From: Alphaproteobacteria bacterium
GTDB lineage: Bacteria > Pseudomonadota > Alphaproteobacteria > Rhodobacterales > Rhodobacteraceae
Length of the DNA stretch: 8,139 nucleotides
Direction: 5' to 3'
NCBI GenBank assembly: GCA_024279075.1
Contig: JAJRRX010000410.1
Coordinates: forward strand, 1 to 8,139
Part shown: positions 1 through 6,887 of the stretch, one piece after another
Numbering within the stretch: position 1 is the stretch's first letter
How the letters are laid out: each line of letters begins with the position of its first letter
The notes under the pieces: model-generated
Told to the model about the DNA's origin: nothing
What the model saw: only the letters and a program-made list of their open reading frames with translations
Database searches by the model: none
Position numbers and translations under genes: made by a program

Positions 1-652
1 AAGCCCCAACAGCATCCCTGAACGGCCCGTAAAACGCGCTGGCGAACTTGGCGGAATAGGCCATAATCGCGACATCCTGAAAATCATGCGCCTCCAGCGC
101 CTGCCGGATAATCCCGATCCGCCCGTCCATCATGTCTGATGGCCCCAAAATATCCGCGCCGCTTTCCGCCTGAACCAAGGCCTGCTTCTCCAGTGCCATT
201 AAAGTTTCGTCATTTACAATAATCCCGTCCCGCACAAAGCCGTCATGGCCGTCGGAATTATATGGGTCCAGCGCCACATCAAGCATAATGCCAATGCCCG
301 GCACCGCCGCCTTTATTGCCCGTGTCGCGCGGTTCACGAGGTTATCAGGGTTAAACGCCTCGGTGCATTCCGAGTTTTTGTCCTTCGCCTCGGTGTAAGG
401 AAACAGCGCGATACAGGGAATGCCAAGCGCCGCCGCCTCATTCGCCGCCTTCACAGCCTCATCTATTGATAGCCGATTCACCCCGGGCATGCTGGCAATC
501 GGCTCTACAATGCCAACGCCCTCACGCACAAAAATCGGCCAAATCAGGTCGTCCACACTTAAGTGTGCGCCCGCCACCATATCGCGCATCCAGCCAGATT
601 GGCGCAAGCGGCGAGAGCGGTTAAGCGGGAAGGGGGCAAGGGGGCTGCGCAT
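1..652 (-). CDS. hemB: HemB, delta-aminolevulinic acid dehydratase (porphobilinogen synthase), N-terminal 217 residues, cut by window edge
   Basis: HemB condenses two molecules of 5-aminolevulinate to porphobilinogen, the first shared step of haem, chlorophyll and cobalamin synthesis, in the cytoplasm. I translated the minus strand from the ATG at 652-650. It reads MRSPLAPFPLNRSRRLRQSG at the start, the usual HemB opening, and stays open to position 1. The segment YSAKFASAFYGPFRDA (residues 199-214) carries Lys202, the first of the two Schiff-base lysines. The second lies beyond the window. Where zinc enzymes have a cysteine-rich site, this protein has LDVALDPYNSDGHDG (residues 124-138) with no cysteine, so it is the magnesium-type, non-zinc form common in alphaproteobacteria and pseudomonads. 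GAGG at 664-661 is the ribosome binding site, 8 bases from the start. The gene diverges from the membrane-protein gene at 787. I found no convincing -10/-35 pair for it. About 110-120 residues are missing, judged from the family length of roughly 330. Confidence 0.96.
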   Translation of the reverse strand, partial: MRSPLAPFPLNRSRRLRQSGWMRDMVAGAHLSVDDLIWPIFVREGVGIVEPIASMPGVNRLSIDEAVKAANEAAALGIPCIALFPYTEAKDKNSECTEAFNPDNLVNRATRAIKAAVPGIGIMLDVALDPYNSDGHDGFVRDGIIVNDETLMALEKQALVQAESGADILGPSDMMDGRIGIIRQALEAHDFQDVAIMAYSAKFASAFYGPFRDAVGA

Positions 653-734
653 CGGGGTATCCTCGTTTCAGGGCTTTCTTAAGCTTTGCCACAGATGACA
701 GCGTTTTCTCAAGCGAAATCACCGTAAAGAGCGG

Positions 735-762
735 TTGCAATTTTACACAAATCCCCTAATTT
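735..762 (+). promoter_or_regulatory. Putative sigma-70 type promoter of the membrane protein-mfd unit
   Basis: TTGCAA (735-740) and TAATTT (757-762) are separated by 16 bases and resemble -35 and -10 elements. A start near 769 would leave a leader of about 18 bases that contains the ribosome binding site GGAG at 778-781, 5 bases before the ATG at 787. It lies in the 134-bp gap shared with the divergent hemB gene. This is an inference from consensus similarity only. Confidence 0.45.
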
Positions 763-786
763 GAGCTTCTCGCAACCGGAGTTTCC

Positions 787-1332
787 ATGTCCCCCTTTTC
801 CTTGATTGAAACCACCAGCTTTCTCAATGTCTGGTATTGGATCATCACGGTGGTCGCGTGGTCAATGACCGCGCATTGGACACTGGGTGTGCCTTATGAC
901 GCCATCCGGCAGGCCGACAAACATGGTGGCGAGTTTGCCGAGCATTGTGACTTGCTCGCCCATATAAATGCCCGCCGCCTGATCCATTACTTTGATCGCG
1001 GCGGCCCCTACTTCATTGCTTTTGTTGGCTTTATTCTAGCGCTCATCGGCGGTTGGGGTTTTATCCAACGCAATGAGCTGGCGCTGGCAGTATTCTTACT
1101 TGCCGCCCCATTATTGCTGACTTCAGTTTATACCGTGCGGCTGGCTTACCGGATAAAAAGTGAAGTTCTTGAAGGTGAAAACCTGCGAAAAGCGCTTAAA
1201 AACCGTCGTGTCTGGAACCAAACCATAGGCATGATTGCCATCATCTTTGCCTCCGCCGCCACGGTTTATAGCGCGTTGGAAACAAGCAATATTTTTGCGC
1301 CAATATTGCCATTTTCCCCATATTTTCAATGA
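787..1332 (+). CDS. Four-helix integral membrane protein of unknown function, coupled to mfd
   Basis: This is a 181-residue protein with four hydrophobic stretches, at about residues 12-33, 75-93, 98-118 and 145-164, so it should sit in the inner membrane. A polar loop of about 40 residues (35-74) separates helices 1 and 2, and a basic stretch (KALKNRR, 135-141) precedes helix 4. The pattern FLNVWYWI near the start, then HWTLGVPYD, INARRL and later WNQTIGMIAI, matches from memory a Rhodobacterales family that databases label 'component of SufBCD complex'. I know of no experiment behind that label, and nothing here links it to iron-sulfur assembly. GGAG at 778-781 supports the ATG at 787. Its TGA (1330-1332) overlaps the mfd ATG (1329-1331), so the two genes should be co-transcribed and translationally coupled. 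No catalytic motif or signal peptide is visible. The open reading frame is secure; the function is unknown. Confidence 0.85.
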   Translation: MSPFSLIETTSFLNVWYWIITVVAWSMTAHWTLGVPYDAIRQADKHGGEFAEHCDLLAHINARRLIHYFDRGGPYFIAFVGFILALIGGWGFIQRNELALAVFLLAAPLLLTSVYTVRLAYRIKSEVLEGENLRKALKNRRVWNQTIGMIAIIFASAATVYSALETSNIFAPILPFSPYFQ

Positions 1333-4300
1333 GTCTGCCTCTCCCAAATGGCCTCACCAAGGTTGGAGGCGCGCCCGAGGGCTATGATGCCCGCATTTTG
1401 GCCGACACCGTAGCACGCGCCCAAGGCCCCGTGCTGTGCATCCTGCGGGATGACCGCCAACTTGCTGCCATGCGCGAAGCGCTTCGCTTTTGGCAGCCCG
1501 GTTTGCCTGTGTTCGCGTTCCCCGCATGGGATTGCCTCGCCTATGACCGTATCTCGCCCAACGCGGAAGTCTCGGCGCGCCGCATGGCCTTCCTCGCGTC
1601 TTTTCACAACGGGTGGAGCGGCGCTTGCGCTGTGCTCACCACGGTAAATGCCGCCCTGCAAAGGGTGCCGAGCCGAGAGATCGTGGCCGCGTCGGCCTTC
1701 ACCGCCACGGTTGGCAAGCAAATCAGCACCGAAAAGCTGTTCGCCTATCTTGAGCGCGCCGGATTCTCCCGCGCGCCTACGGTAATGGAACCGGGCGATT
1801 ACGCTGTGCGCGGCGGATTGATAGACGTTTATCCGCCAGGTGATACCGGCCCTATTCGGCTCGACCTGTTCGGCGATGTGCTCGATGCCGCCCGCCGCTT
1901 TGATGCCGCCAGCCAGCGCACCATTGAAAAAATTAAACGCATTGAGTTGGCTCCGGTTTCCGAAGTTATTCTCGACCCTGAAAGCATCCAGCGTTTTCGT
2001 TCCAACTACCGCCTTGAGTTCGGCGCTGCTGGCCGTGATGACCCGCTTTACGAGGCCGTATCAGAGGGCCGCAAGCACCAAGGTGCGGAACATTGGCTTC
2101 CTTATTTCTATCAGCAACTCGATACCCTGTTTGACTATCTAAAGGGTGCCCCTGTGATGCTGGTCGAGCAGGTCATGGCGCAGGCGGGTGCGCGCTGGGA
2201 TAGCGTGCAGGAGCAATACAGCACCCGCAAAGCTGCGCTCGGCGAAAAGTCCCATATGGCCACGGTTTACAAACCCGTGCCGCCCGAGCTGCTTTACCTT
2301 TCCCCCGAGGGTTTTGACAACGCCCTGAAAGGCCGCCCTGTGCGGCAGTTGTCCACTGGCCCGCAGCCCTCCGGCCCAAACGTGATAGATATGGGAGGCC
2401 GCGCAGGCCGCAGCTTTTCGCTCGAGCGACAGCAAGAAGAAGTGAGCCTTTTCGGTGCATTAGCTGACCATATTAAAGCAAATCTTAAAACAGGTCAGGT
2501 CATCCTCACCAGCTATTCCGAAGGCTCACGGGAGCGTTTTGGCAGCCTGCTCACCGATGCGGGCGTTGAGGGTTTCAAGGATATCCCGAGCTTCCAAGAG
2601 CGCGGCAAAGGCAGCCTCAGCCTCGCCATTTGGGGCTTAGAGGCTGGCTTCGAGGCGGACAGCCTCACGGTCATTTCCGAGCAGGATATCTTGGGTGACC
2701 GCCTGATCCGCCCCACCCGCAAGCGCCGCAAGGCCGAGAATTACCTCACCGAAGCGCAGTCCCTCACGCCCGGTGATCTGGTCGTCCATATCGACCACGG
2801 CATAGGCCGCTATCACGGCCTTGAAACCATCACCGCCGCAGGTGCGCCGCATGAATGCATCGTGTTGGAATATGCGGGCAGCTCGAAGCTATACCTCCCT
2901 GTTGAAAACATCGAACTGCTCTCGCGCTATGGCCATGACGAAGGCATGCTAGACCGCTTGGGCGGCGGCGCGTGGCAGGCCAAAAAGGCCAAGCTCAAGG
3001 AGCGCATTCGCGAGATGGCCGACAAGCTCATCCGCGTCGCCGCCGAGCGCGCCCTGCGAAAAGGCAAGGTGTTTACCCCCCCCGAGGGCCTGTGGGCCGA
3101 GTTCTGCGCCCGCTTTCCCTACAGTGAAACCGACGACCAGCTCAACGCCATTGATGACGTGGTCAATGACCTTGCCAGCGGCCAACCGATGGACCGCCTG
3201 ATCTGCGGTGACGTGGGTTTTGGCAAAACCGAAGTCGCCATGCGGGCGGCTTTTGTGGCCGTTATGTCCGGCGTGCAAGTGGCGATCATTGCCCCGACTA
3301 CGCTTTTGGCCCGCCAACATGCCCAAAGCTTCGCTGAGCGCTTCCGTGGCCTGCCCGTGCAAGTCCGGCAGATGTCCCGCTTCGTTGGCACCAAAGAAAT
3401 GTCCAAAACCCGCGAAGGGCTGGCGCGGGGTGAAGTGGATATCGTGATCGGCACCCATGCGCTGCTGGCCAAAAACATCCGTTTTGCCAACCTTGGTATG
3501 GTGGTGATTGACGAAGAGCAGAAATTCGGCGTGACCCATAAAGAGCGCCTGAAAGCCCTGAAATCCGAGGTGCATGTGCTGACGCTTTCAGCGACACCGA
3601 TTCCCCGCACCCTGCAAATGGCCCTCTCGGGCGTGCGCGAGCTAAGCCTGATCGGCACCCCGCCGGTGGACCGCCTCGCCATTCGCACTTATGTGTCAGA
3701 ATTTGACCAAGTCACCATCCGCGAGGCCTTGCTGCGCGAGCATTATCGCGGCGGGCAGAGCTTTTATGTGGTGCCTCGGGTGAAAGACATTGCGGATATC
3801 GAGGATTTCCTGCGCGAACAGGTGCCCGAGGTCAAGTTCACCGTCGCCCACGGCCAAATGGCAGCGGGCGAACTGGATGACAAAATGAACGCCTTCTATG
3901 ACGGCCAATATGACGTGCTCCTCGCCACCACAATTGTAGAATCCGGCCTAGATATCCCCGCCGCCAACACCCTAATCGTCCACCGTGCCGATATGTTTGG
4001 CCTTAGCCAGCTCTACCAAATCCGAGGCCGCGTTGGCCGCTCCAAAATCCGCGCCTATGCGTACTTTACCACCAAACCGCGCAAGCCCCTCACCCCACAA
4101 GCCGAAAAACGCCTTAAGGTGCTCGGTTCACTTGATAGCCTCGGTGCGGGCTTCACCATCGCCTCGCAAGACCTTGATATCAGAGGCGCAGGCAACATCC
4201 TTGGCGATGAGCAATCCGGCCAAGTCCGCGAGGTCGGCTACGAGCTTTACCAAGAAATGCTGGAAGAGGCGATTGCCAAGATGAAGGTCGGCGAGTTGGA

Positions 4301-4769
4301 GGGCTTGTCTGATGATGACCAATGGGCACCGCAGATTAACCTCGGGGTGCCTGTGCTGATACCGGATGACTATGTGGCTGATCTTGACGTGCGCCTCGGG
4401 CTTTACCGGCGGCTGTCGGCGCTTAGCTCCAAGGTGGAGCTAGAGGGCTTTGCGGCTGAGCTGATCGACCGTTTTGGCAAGCTGCCGCGCGAGGTCACGA
4501 CCTTGATGAACATTGTGCGGATTAAAACCGCGTGCCGTAAGGCGGGCATTGCCAAGCTTGACGGTGGGCCGAAGGGGGCGACCATCCAGTTCCATAAGGA
4601 TAGATTTGCCAATCCGGCGGGACTTATTGGTTTTATCCACGCGCAAAATGGCCATGCCAAGGTGCGGGACAACAAGATTGTGGTGCGGCGCGACTGGCCC
4701 AATAACGCGGCTAAGATTAAGGGTGCGTTTTCGATTGCGCAAGATCTGGCAAAGCTGGCTAAGGGATAG
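1329..4769 (+). CDS. mfd: Mfd, transcription-repair coupling factor
   Basis: Mfd is a DNA translocase that pushes or removes RNA polymerase stalled at a lesion and recruits UvrA for nucleotide excision repair. The 1146 residues match the full family length (E. coli Mfd is 1148). In order they are: the UvrB-like, UvrA-contacting N-terminal module (about 1-340, with RGGLIDVYPPG and SQRTIEKI); the CarD-like RNA polymerase-interacting domain (about 480-550, GDLVVHIDHGIGRYHG); the RecG-like motor with Walker A GDVGFGKT (627-634, Lys633), DEEQ (728-731), LSATPIPRTL (753-762) and QIRGRVGRS (897-905); the translocation motif around SQDLDIRGAGN (946-956, with Arg952 where E. coli has Arg953); and the C-terminal autoinhibitory domain (about 1000-1110). 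No Shine-Dalgarno sequence precedes the ATG at 1329, so initiation probably depends on coupling to the gene ending at 1332. All motor motifs are intact, so the enzyme should be active. Confidence 0.98.
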   Translation: MSLPLPNGLTKVGGAPEGYDARILADTVARAQGPVLCILRDDRQLAAMREALRFWQPGLPVFAFPAWDCLAYDRISPNAEVSARRMAFLASFHNGWSGACAVLTTVNAALQRVPSREIVAASAFTATVGKQISTEKLFAYLERAGFSRAPTVMEPGDYAVRGGLIDVYPPGDTGPIRLDLFGDVLDAARRFDAASQRTIEKIKRIELAPVSEVILDPESIQRFRSNYRLEFGAAGRDDPLYEAVSEGRKHQGAEHWLPYFYQQLDTLFDYLKGAPVMLVEQVMAQAGARWDSVQEQYSTRKAALGEKSHMATVYKPVPPELLYLSPEGFDNALKGRPVRQLSTGPQPSGPNVIDMGGRAGRSFSLERQQEEVSLFGALADHIKANLKTGQVILTSYSEGSRERFGSLLTDAGVEGFKDIPSFQERGKGSLSLAIWGLEAGFEADSLTVISEQDILGDRLIRPTRKRRKAENYLTEAQSLTPGDLVVHIDHGIGRYHGLETITAAGAPHECIVLEYAGSSKLYLPVENIELLSRYGHDEGMLDRLGGGAWQAKKAKLKERIREMADKLIRVAAERALRKGKVFTPPEGLWAEFCARFPYSETDDQLNAIDDVVNDLASGQPMDRLICGDVGFGKTEVAMRAAFVAVMSGVQVAIIAPTTLLARQHAQSFAERFRGLPVQVRQMSRFVGTKEMSKTREGLARGEVDIVIGTHALLAKNIRFANLGMVVIDEEQKFGVTHKERLKALKSEVHVLTLSATPIPRTLQMALSGVRELSLIGTPPVDRLAIRTYVSEFDQVTIREALLREHYRGGQSFYVVPRVKDIADIEDFLREQVPEVKFTVAHGQMAAGELDDKMNAFYDGQYDVLLATTIVESGLDIPAANTLIVHRADMFGLSQLYQIRGRVGRSKIRAYAYFTTKPRKPLTPQAEKRLKVLGSLDSLGAGFTIASQDLDIRGAGNILGDEQSGQVREVGYELYQEMLEEAIAKMKVGELEGLSDDDQWAPQINLGVPVLIPDDYVADLDVRLGLYRRLSALSSKVELEGFAAELIDRFGKLPREVTTLMNIVRIKTACRKAGIAKLDGGPKGATIQFHKDRFANPAGLIGFIHAQNGHAKVRDNKIVVRRDWPNNAAKIKGAFSIAQDLAKLAKG

Positions 4770-4791
4770 ATTCAGACGATTAATAGGATGA

Positions 4792-4826
4792 AAAGGCTAG
4801 CTCTTTGTGGATAAGAGAATAGCTTT
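4792..4826 (+). terminator. Imperfect hairpin after mfd, possible weak terminator
   Basis: The arms AAAGGCTAGCTCTT and AAGAGAATAGCTTT can pair with one bulge and a small internal loop around a short loop (TGTGGAT). This lies 23 bases past the mfd stop. There is no uridine run beyond the TTT in the second arm, so it is a poor Rho-independent terminator. It could instead be a 3'-end-stabilising structure. Confidence 0.3.
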
Positions 4827-4829
4827 CGT

Positions 4830-4847
4830 GTGCGTTCAATAACGCAC
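4830..4847. repeat. Perfect inverted repeat with 7-bp arms
   Basis: GTGCGTT and AACGCAC are exact reverse complements around a CAAT loop. They form a compact stem-loop in the spacer between the convergent mfd and MFS genes. Neither strand has a T-run after it, so it is not a standard terminator. It may help end transcription or protect mRNA ends. Confidence 0.6.
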
Positions 4848-4855
4848 CATAATTA

Positions 4856-4873
4856 TAGATACCTAGGAATCTA
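4856..4873. repeat. Near-perfect 18-bp palindrome in the AT-rich spacer
   Basis: TAGATACCTAGGAATCTA pairs with itself at 8 of 9 positions per arm (one A/A mismatch), centred on CCTAGG. No gene start lies nearby, so an operator role is not obvious. It may be another element of the 3'-end region of the two converging transcripts. Confidence 0.45.
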
Positions 4874-4915
4874 GTTATGTTTAATAGCGATAAAATATAG
4901 TAATAACAACGGCAT

Positions 4916-4932
4916 ATCGGAGTGGCGCCGAT
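4916..4932 (-). repeat. Short GC-rich hairpin downstream of the MFS gene
   Basis: ATCGG and CCGAT pair around a 7-base loop. This lies 24 bases past the MFS stop codon on the minus strand. The bases after it on that strand (ATGCCGTTGTTATTACT) are only loosely T-rich, so it is at best a weak terminator of the oxidoreductase-MFS unit. Confidence 0.3.
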
Positions 4933-4935
4933 GAA

Positions 4936-4958
4936 TAATTATACCAAAAATATAATTA
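4936..4958 (-). repeat. AT-only inverted repeat over the MFS stop codon
   Basis: TAATTATA (4936-4943) and TATAATTA (4951-4958) are perfect 8-bp reverse complements around a 7-base loop. The right arm contains the MFS stop codon (4956-4958). The stem has no G-C pairs and would be weak in RNA. Its function, if any, is unknown. Confidence 0.4.
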
Positions 4959-6128
4959 CACAGGTGTGCGTGGCGTCAAGCGTATCACCAGCAAACAGCC
5001 CAGCCCGAGCACCACAAAACCGCCCACCAGTGGCAGTGTGCTGCCATCATAAAGCAGCCCCAGCGGCACGCCAATAGCCACCGCCAGCACGGTTGAAACC
5101 GCGCCGATAATGGCCGCCGCAATGCCTGCATTCGCCCCCATCGGCTCCATCGCCAGCGCGTTTACATTGCCAAATACCAAGCCAACACTGAAAAATGAAA
5201 GCACGCCCCACGTGAGGAAAAGCCATAGGCTTTCGGCCTCGGTGAGGGCAAAGAGGATGGTGGAATAAAGCAGAGAAAACCCGACCAGCGCCGTAAGCGC
5301 GCGCGTGATTAGCGTGTGCATGCCCAGCCGCATAACCAGCCGCGCGTTGGTGAAAGAGGCGGCCCCAATGGCCAGCGCCATAATCGCGAAATACAGCGGA
5401 AAAAGCCTGCCAACATGGAAAACCTCGCGGAAAATCTGCTCGGCGGAGCTGAGATACACCACAAACGCCGCAAAATTCAGCCCTGCCACAAGCGCAAACC
5501 CCATGGTTTGACGGTTGGAAAACACAGCGGCGACCGAGTGCCAAAGGTCAGCCAGCGAAAACGCCCGCCGCTTTGTGTTGGTTTCGGCTTGTCCCATCGC
5601 CATCCAGATGAAGGCAAGCGTGGCAAACAGAATGAAAGACACAAAAATCGAGCGCCAGCCCCAAAATAGCATCACCTCTTGCCCAAGCAGCGGCGCGAGT
5701 GCTGGCACGAGGATAAACACAGCCATCACAAAAGACATAATCCGCGCCATTTCGCGGCCCTTATAAAGGTCGCGCACCATGGCAATACTGGCCGTGCGCG
5801 GCCCCGCCACCCCAAGTCCTTGCAGCATGCGCCCCGCCAGCATCATCTCGAAGCTTTGCGCAGAGTAGGAACCCGCTGCCCCCGCCATAAATATCGCCAG
5901 ACCGAGCAAAATCGCGGGTTTGCGGCCGATATAATCGGAAAATGGCCCGAAAAACAGCTGGCCAAGGCCGGTGCCAAGCATAAAACTGGTAACAACAAGC
6001 TGCACGCGGTTCGCCTCTTCTACCGCTAGTGCCTTGCCGATTTCGGGCAGGGCGGGCAACATGGCGTCGGTGCCAAAGGCAAGCAGGCTGGTGAGCAGGG
6101 CAACCAGAACAATAAAGCGGGCGGTCAT
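4956..6128 (-). CDS. Bcr/CflA-type MFS multidrug exporter
   Basis: This 390-residue protein is rich in hydrophobic segments, consistent with the 12-helix drug:H+ antiporters of the Bcr/CflA branch of the major facilitator superfamily in the inner membrane. Diagnostic marks are Asp21 in helix 1 (FGTDAMLPALPEI), motif A GPFSDYIGRKP (61-71), GRMLQGLGVAG with Arg100, VRDLYKG (118-124), and the helix-5 to helix-6 region PALAPLLGQ...GWRSIF (142-162). The ATG at 6128-6126 overlaps the TGA of the upstream oxidoreductase (6127-6125). There is no clear ribosome binding site, so translation is probably coupled. The substrate cannot be read from sequence. Relatives export bicyclomycin, chloramphenicol, sulfonamides or small metabolites. 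The neighbouring cupin-type regulator and oxidoreductase suggest a small-molecule stress or detoxification role, but that is inference. Confidence 0.93.
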   Translation of the reverse strand: MTARFIVLVALLTSLLAFGTDAMLPALPEIGKALAVEEANRVQLVVTSFMLGTGLGQLFFGPFSDYIGRKPAILLGLAIFMAGAAGSYSAQSFEMMLAGRMLQGLGVAGPRTASIAMVRDLYKGREMARIMSFVMAVFILVPALAPLLGQEVMLFWGWRSIFVSFILFATLAFIWMAMGQAETNTKRRAFSLADLWHSVAAVFSNRQTMGFALVAGLNFAAFVVYLSSAEQIFREVFHVGRLFPLYFAIMALAIGAASFTNARLVMRLGMHTLITRALTALVGFSLLYSTILFALTEAESLWLFLTWGVLSFFSVGLVFGNVNALAMEPMGANAGIAAAIIGAVSTVLAVAIGVPLGLLYDGSTLPLVGGFVVLGLGCLLVIRLTPRTPV

Positions 6129-6769
6129 TCGGTGGCGGCTTTAATGCCGTTGATTTCGTCAATAAGGTCAACCCAAAAGGCAGTGTCACGGGCGCCTGTT
6201 ACTACATATTGCCCGTCAATCAGGAATGTTGGCACACCGCTTACACCCATCTCGCGGGCTTTTTCATCGGCGGCTTTGGTTTCGGCAATCTCGGCATCCG
6301 AGGCCAGCAGGCGCTCGGTGGCGGCGCGGTCCATGCCTATGGTTTCAGCGACGTCTGCTAGCTGCGCAGGGTCGGAAATATCTTTACCCTCTTCAAAATT
6401 GGCAATGAACAGCGCGGCAACGACCTCATTCTGAACCCCTTCAATACCTGCCCAATGGATAAGCCGGTGGGCGTTTATGGTGTTGGGCGTGCGAGTGATT
6501 TTATCTAGCTTCACCTTCAGCCCGTCGCCCTCAGCGGCTTTTTGAATGTCGCCATACACCTGCATTGCGGCGTCTTTACCGCCAAATTTACGTTCAAGGT
6601 ATTCGCGCCTGTCCATGCCCTCGGGCGGCATATTCGGGTTTAGTTGAAAGGGCTTCCAACTGACCTGAAATGAATGGTCAGGCCGCTCTGCCAGCGCCCG
6701 TTCAAAGCGGGTTTTTCCGATGTAGCACCACGGGCAAATAGGGTCAGATATGATTTCGATGGTGGTCAT
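6125..6769 (-). CDS. DsbA-family oxidoreductase, FrnE-like, cytoplasmic
   Basis: This is a 214-residue thioredoxin-fold protein. It begins MTTIEIISDPICPWCYIGK, with the redox pair Cys12-Pro-Trp-Cys15, an inserted helical domain containing RTPNTINAHRLIHWAG (93-108), and the loop GVSGVPTFLID (175-185) whose Pro180 should be the cis-proline facing the active site. This arrangement fits the FrnE-like branch rather than periplasmic DsbA. There is no signal peptide, so it should act in the cytoplasm as a thiol oxidoreductase or isomerase, or possibly in a glutathione-related reaction. I chose the ATG at 6769-6767, preceded by GAGG with a 6-base gap. An upstream TTG at 6802 would add 11 residues but lacks family similarity. 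It heads a two-gene unit with the MFS exporter, overlapping it by 4 bases, and diverges from the XRE-cupin gene. Confidence 0.92.
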   Translation of the reverse strand: MTTIEIISDPICPWCYIGKTRFERALAERPDHSFQVSWKPFQLNPNMPPEGMDRREYLERKFGGKDAAMQVYGDIQKAAEGDGLKVKLDKITRTPNTINAHRLIHWAGIEGVQNEVVAALFIANFEEGKDISDPAQLADVAETIGMDRAATERLLASDAEIAETKAADEKAREMGVSGVPTFLIDGQYVVTGARDTAFWVDLIDEINGIKAATE

Positions 6770-6820
6770 GGGAGGCCTCGCTTTCGCGCTACTTTGGCGC
6801 AATCCTGCGCGGTATGCAAT

Positions 6821-6887
6821 GGGATATCACCCCTTGTTGTAACGCAGCTTAACAGGCATAAAGGGAGGGAATTGAGGGTGATATGCC
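6821..6887. repeat. Inverted repeat pair bracketing the XRE-cupin promoter, candidate operator
   Basis: GGGATATCACCC (6821-6832) and GGGTGATATGCC (6876-6887) are reverse complements at 11 of 12 positions, with start points 55 bp apart. The left arm lies in the divergent intergenic region. The right arm covers the start codon at 6883. The predicted -35 and -10 elements lie between them. This would suit two-site binding by an autoregulating dimeric repressor, for which the encoded XRE protein is the obvious candidate. No binding evidence exists in the sequence itself. Confidence 0.45.
6834..6862 (+). promoter_or_regulatory. Putative promoter of the XRE-cupin gene
   Basis: TTGTTG (6834-6839) and CATAAA (6857-6862) are 17 bases apart. 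The -35 matches consensus at the TTG only and the -10 at 4 of 6 positions, so it would be a modest promoter. A start near 6869 leaves a short leader with the GAGGG ribosome binding site (6874-6878), 4 bases before the ATG. Confidence 0.35.

Noticed and set aside
695..701. A single CTGTCAT (minus strand) in the hemB upstream region, resembling half of a Pho box.
   Set aside because: The second repeat expected 11 bases later is not there (the bases are GGCAAAG), so it is probably chance.
732..778. Inverted repeat CGGTTGC / GCAACCG around the promoter ahead of 787.
   Set aside because: Only 7 bp with a 33-base gap in a short region. Such a match is quite likely by chance, and the left arm would not be in the transcript.
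2949..3688. Long minus-strand open frames of 208 and 189 codons inside mfd.
   Set aside because: They lie wholly within the conserved helicase region of mfd, encode low-complexity composition without recognisable domains, and are antisense shadows.
5047..5669. Open frames of 165 (minus) and 117 (plus) codons inside the MFS exporter gene.
   Set aside because: They are out-of-frame shadows of a gene with clear transporter motifs.
6770..6802. An upstream TTG start that lengthens the DsbA-family protein by 11 residues.
   Set aside because: The ATG at 6769 has a well-placed GAGG and matches the usual family N-terminus. The extra residues show no family similarity.
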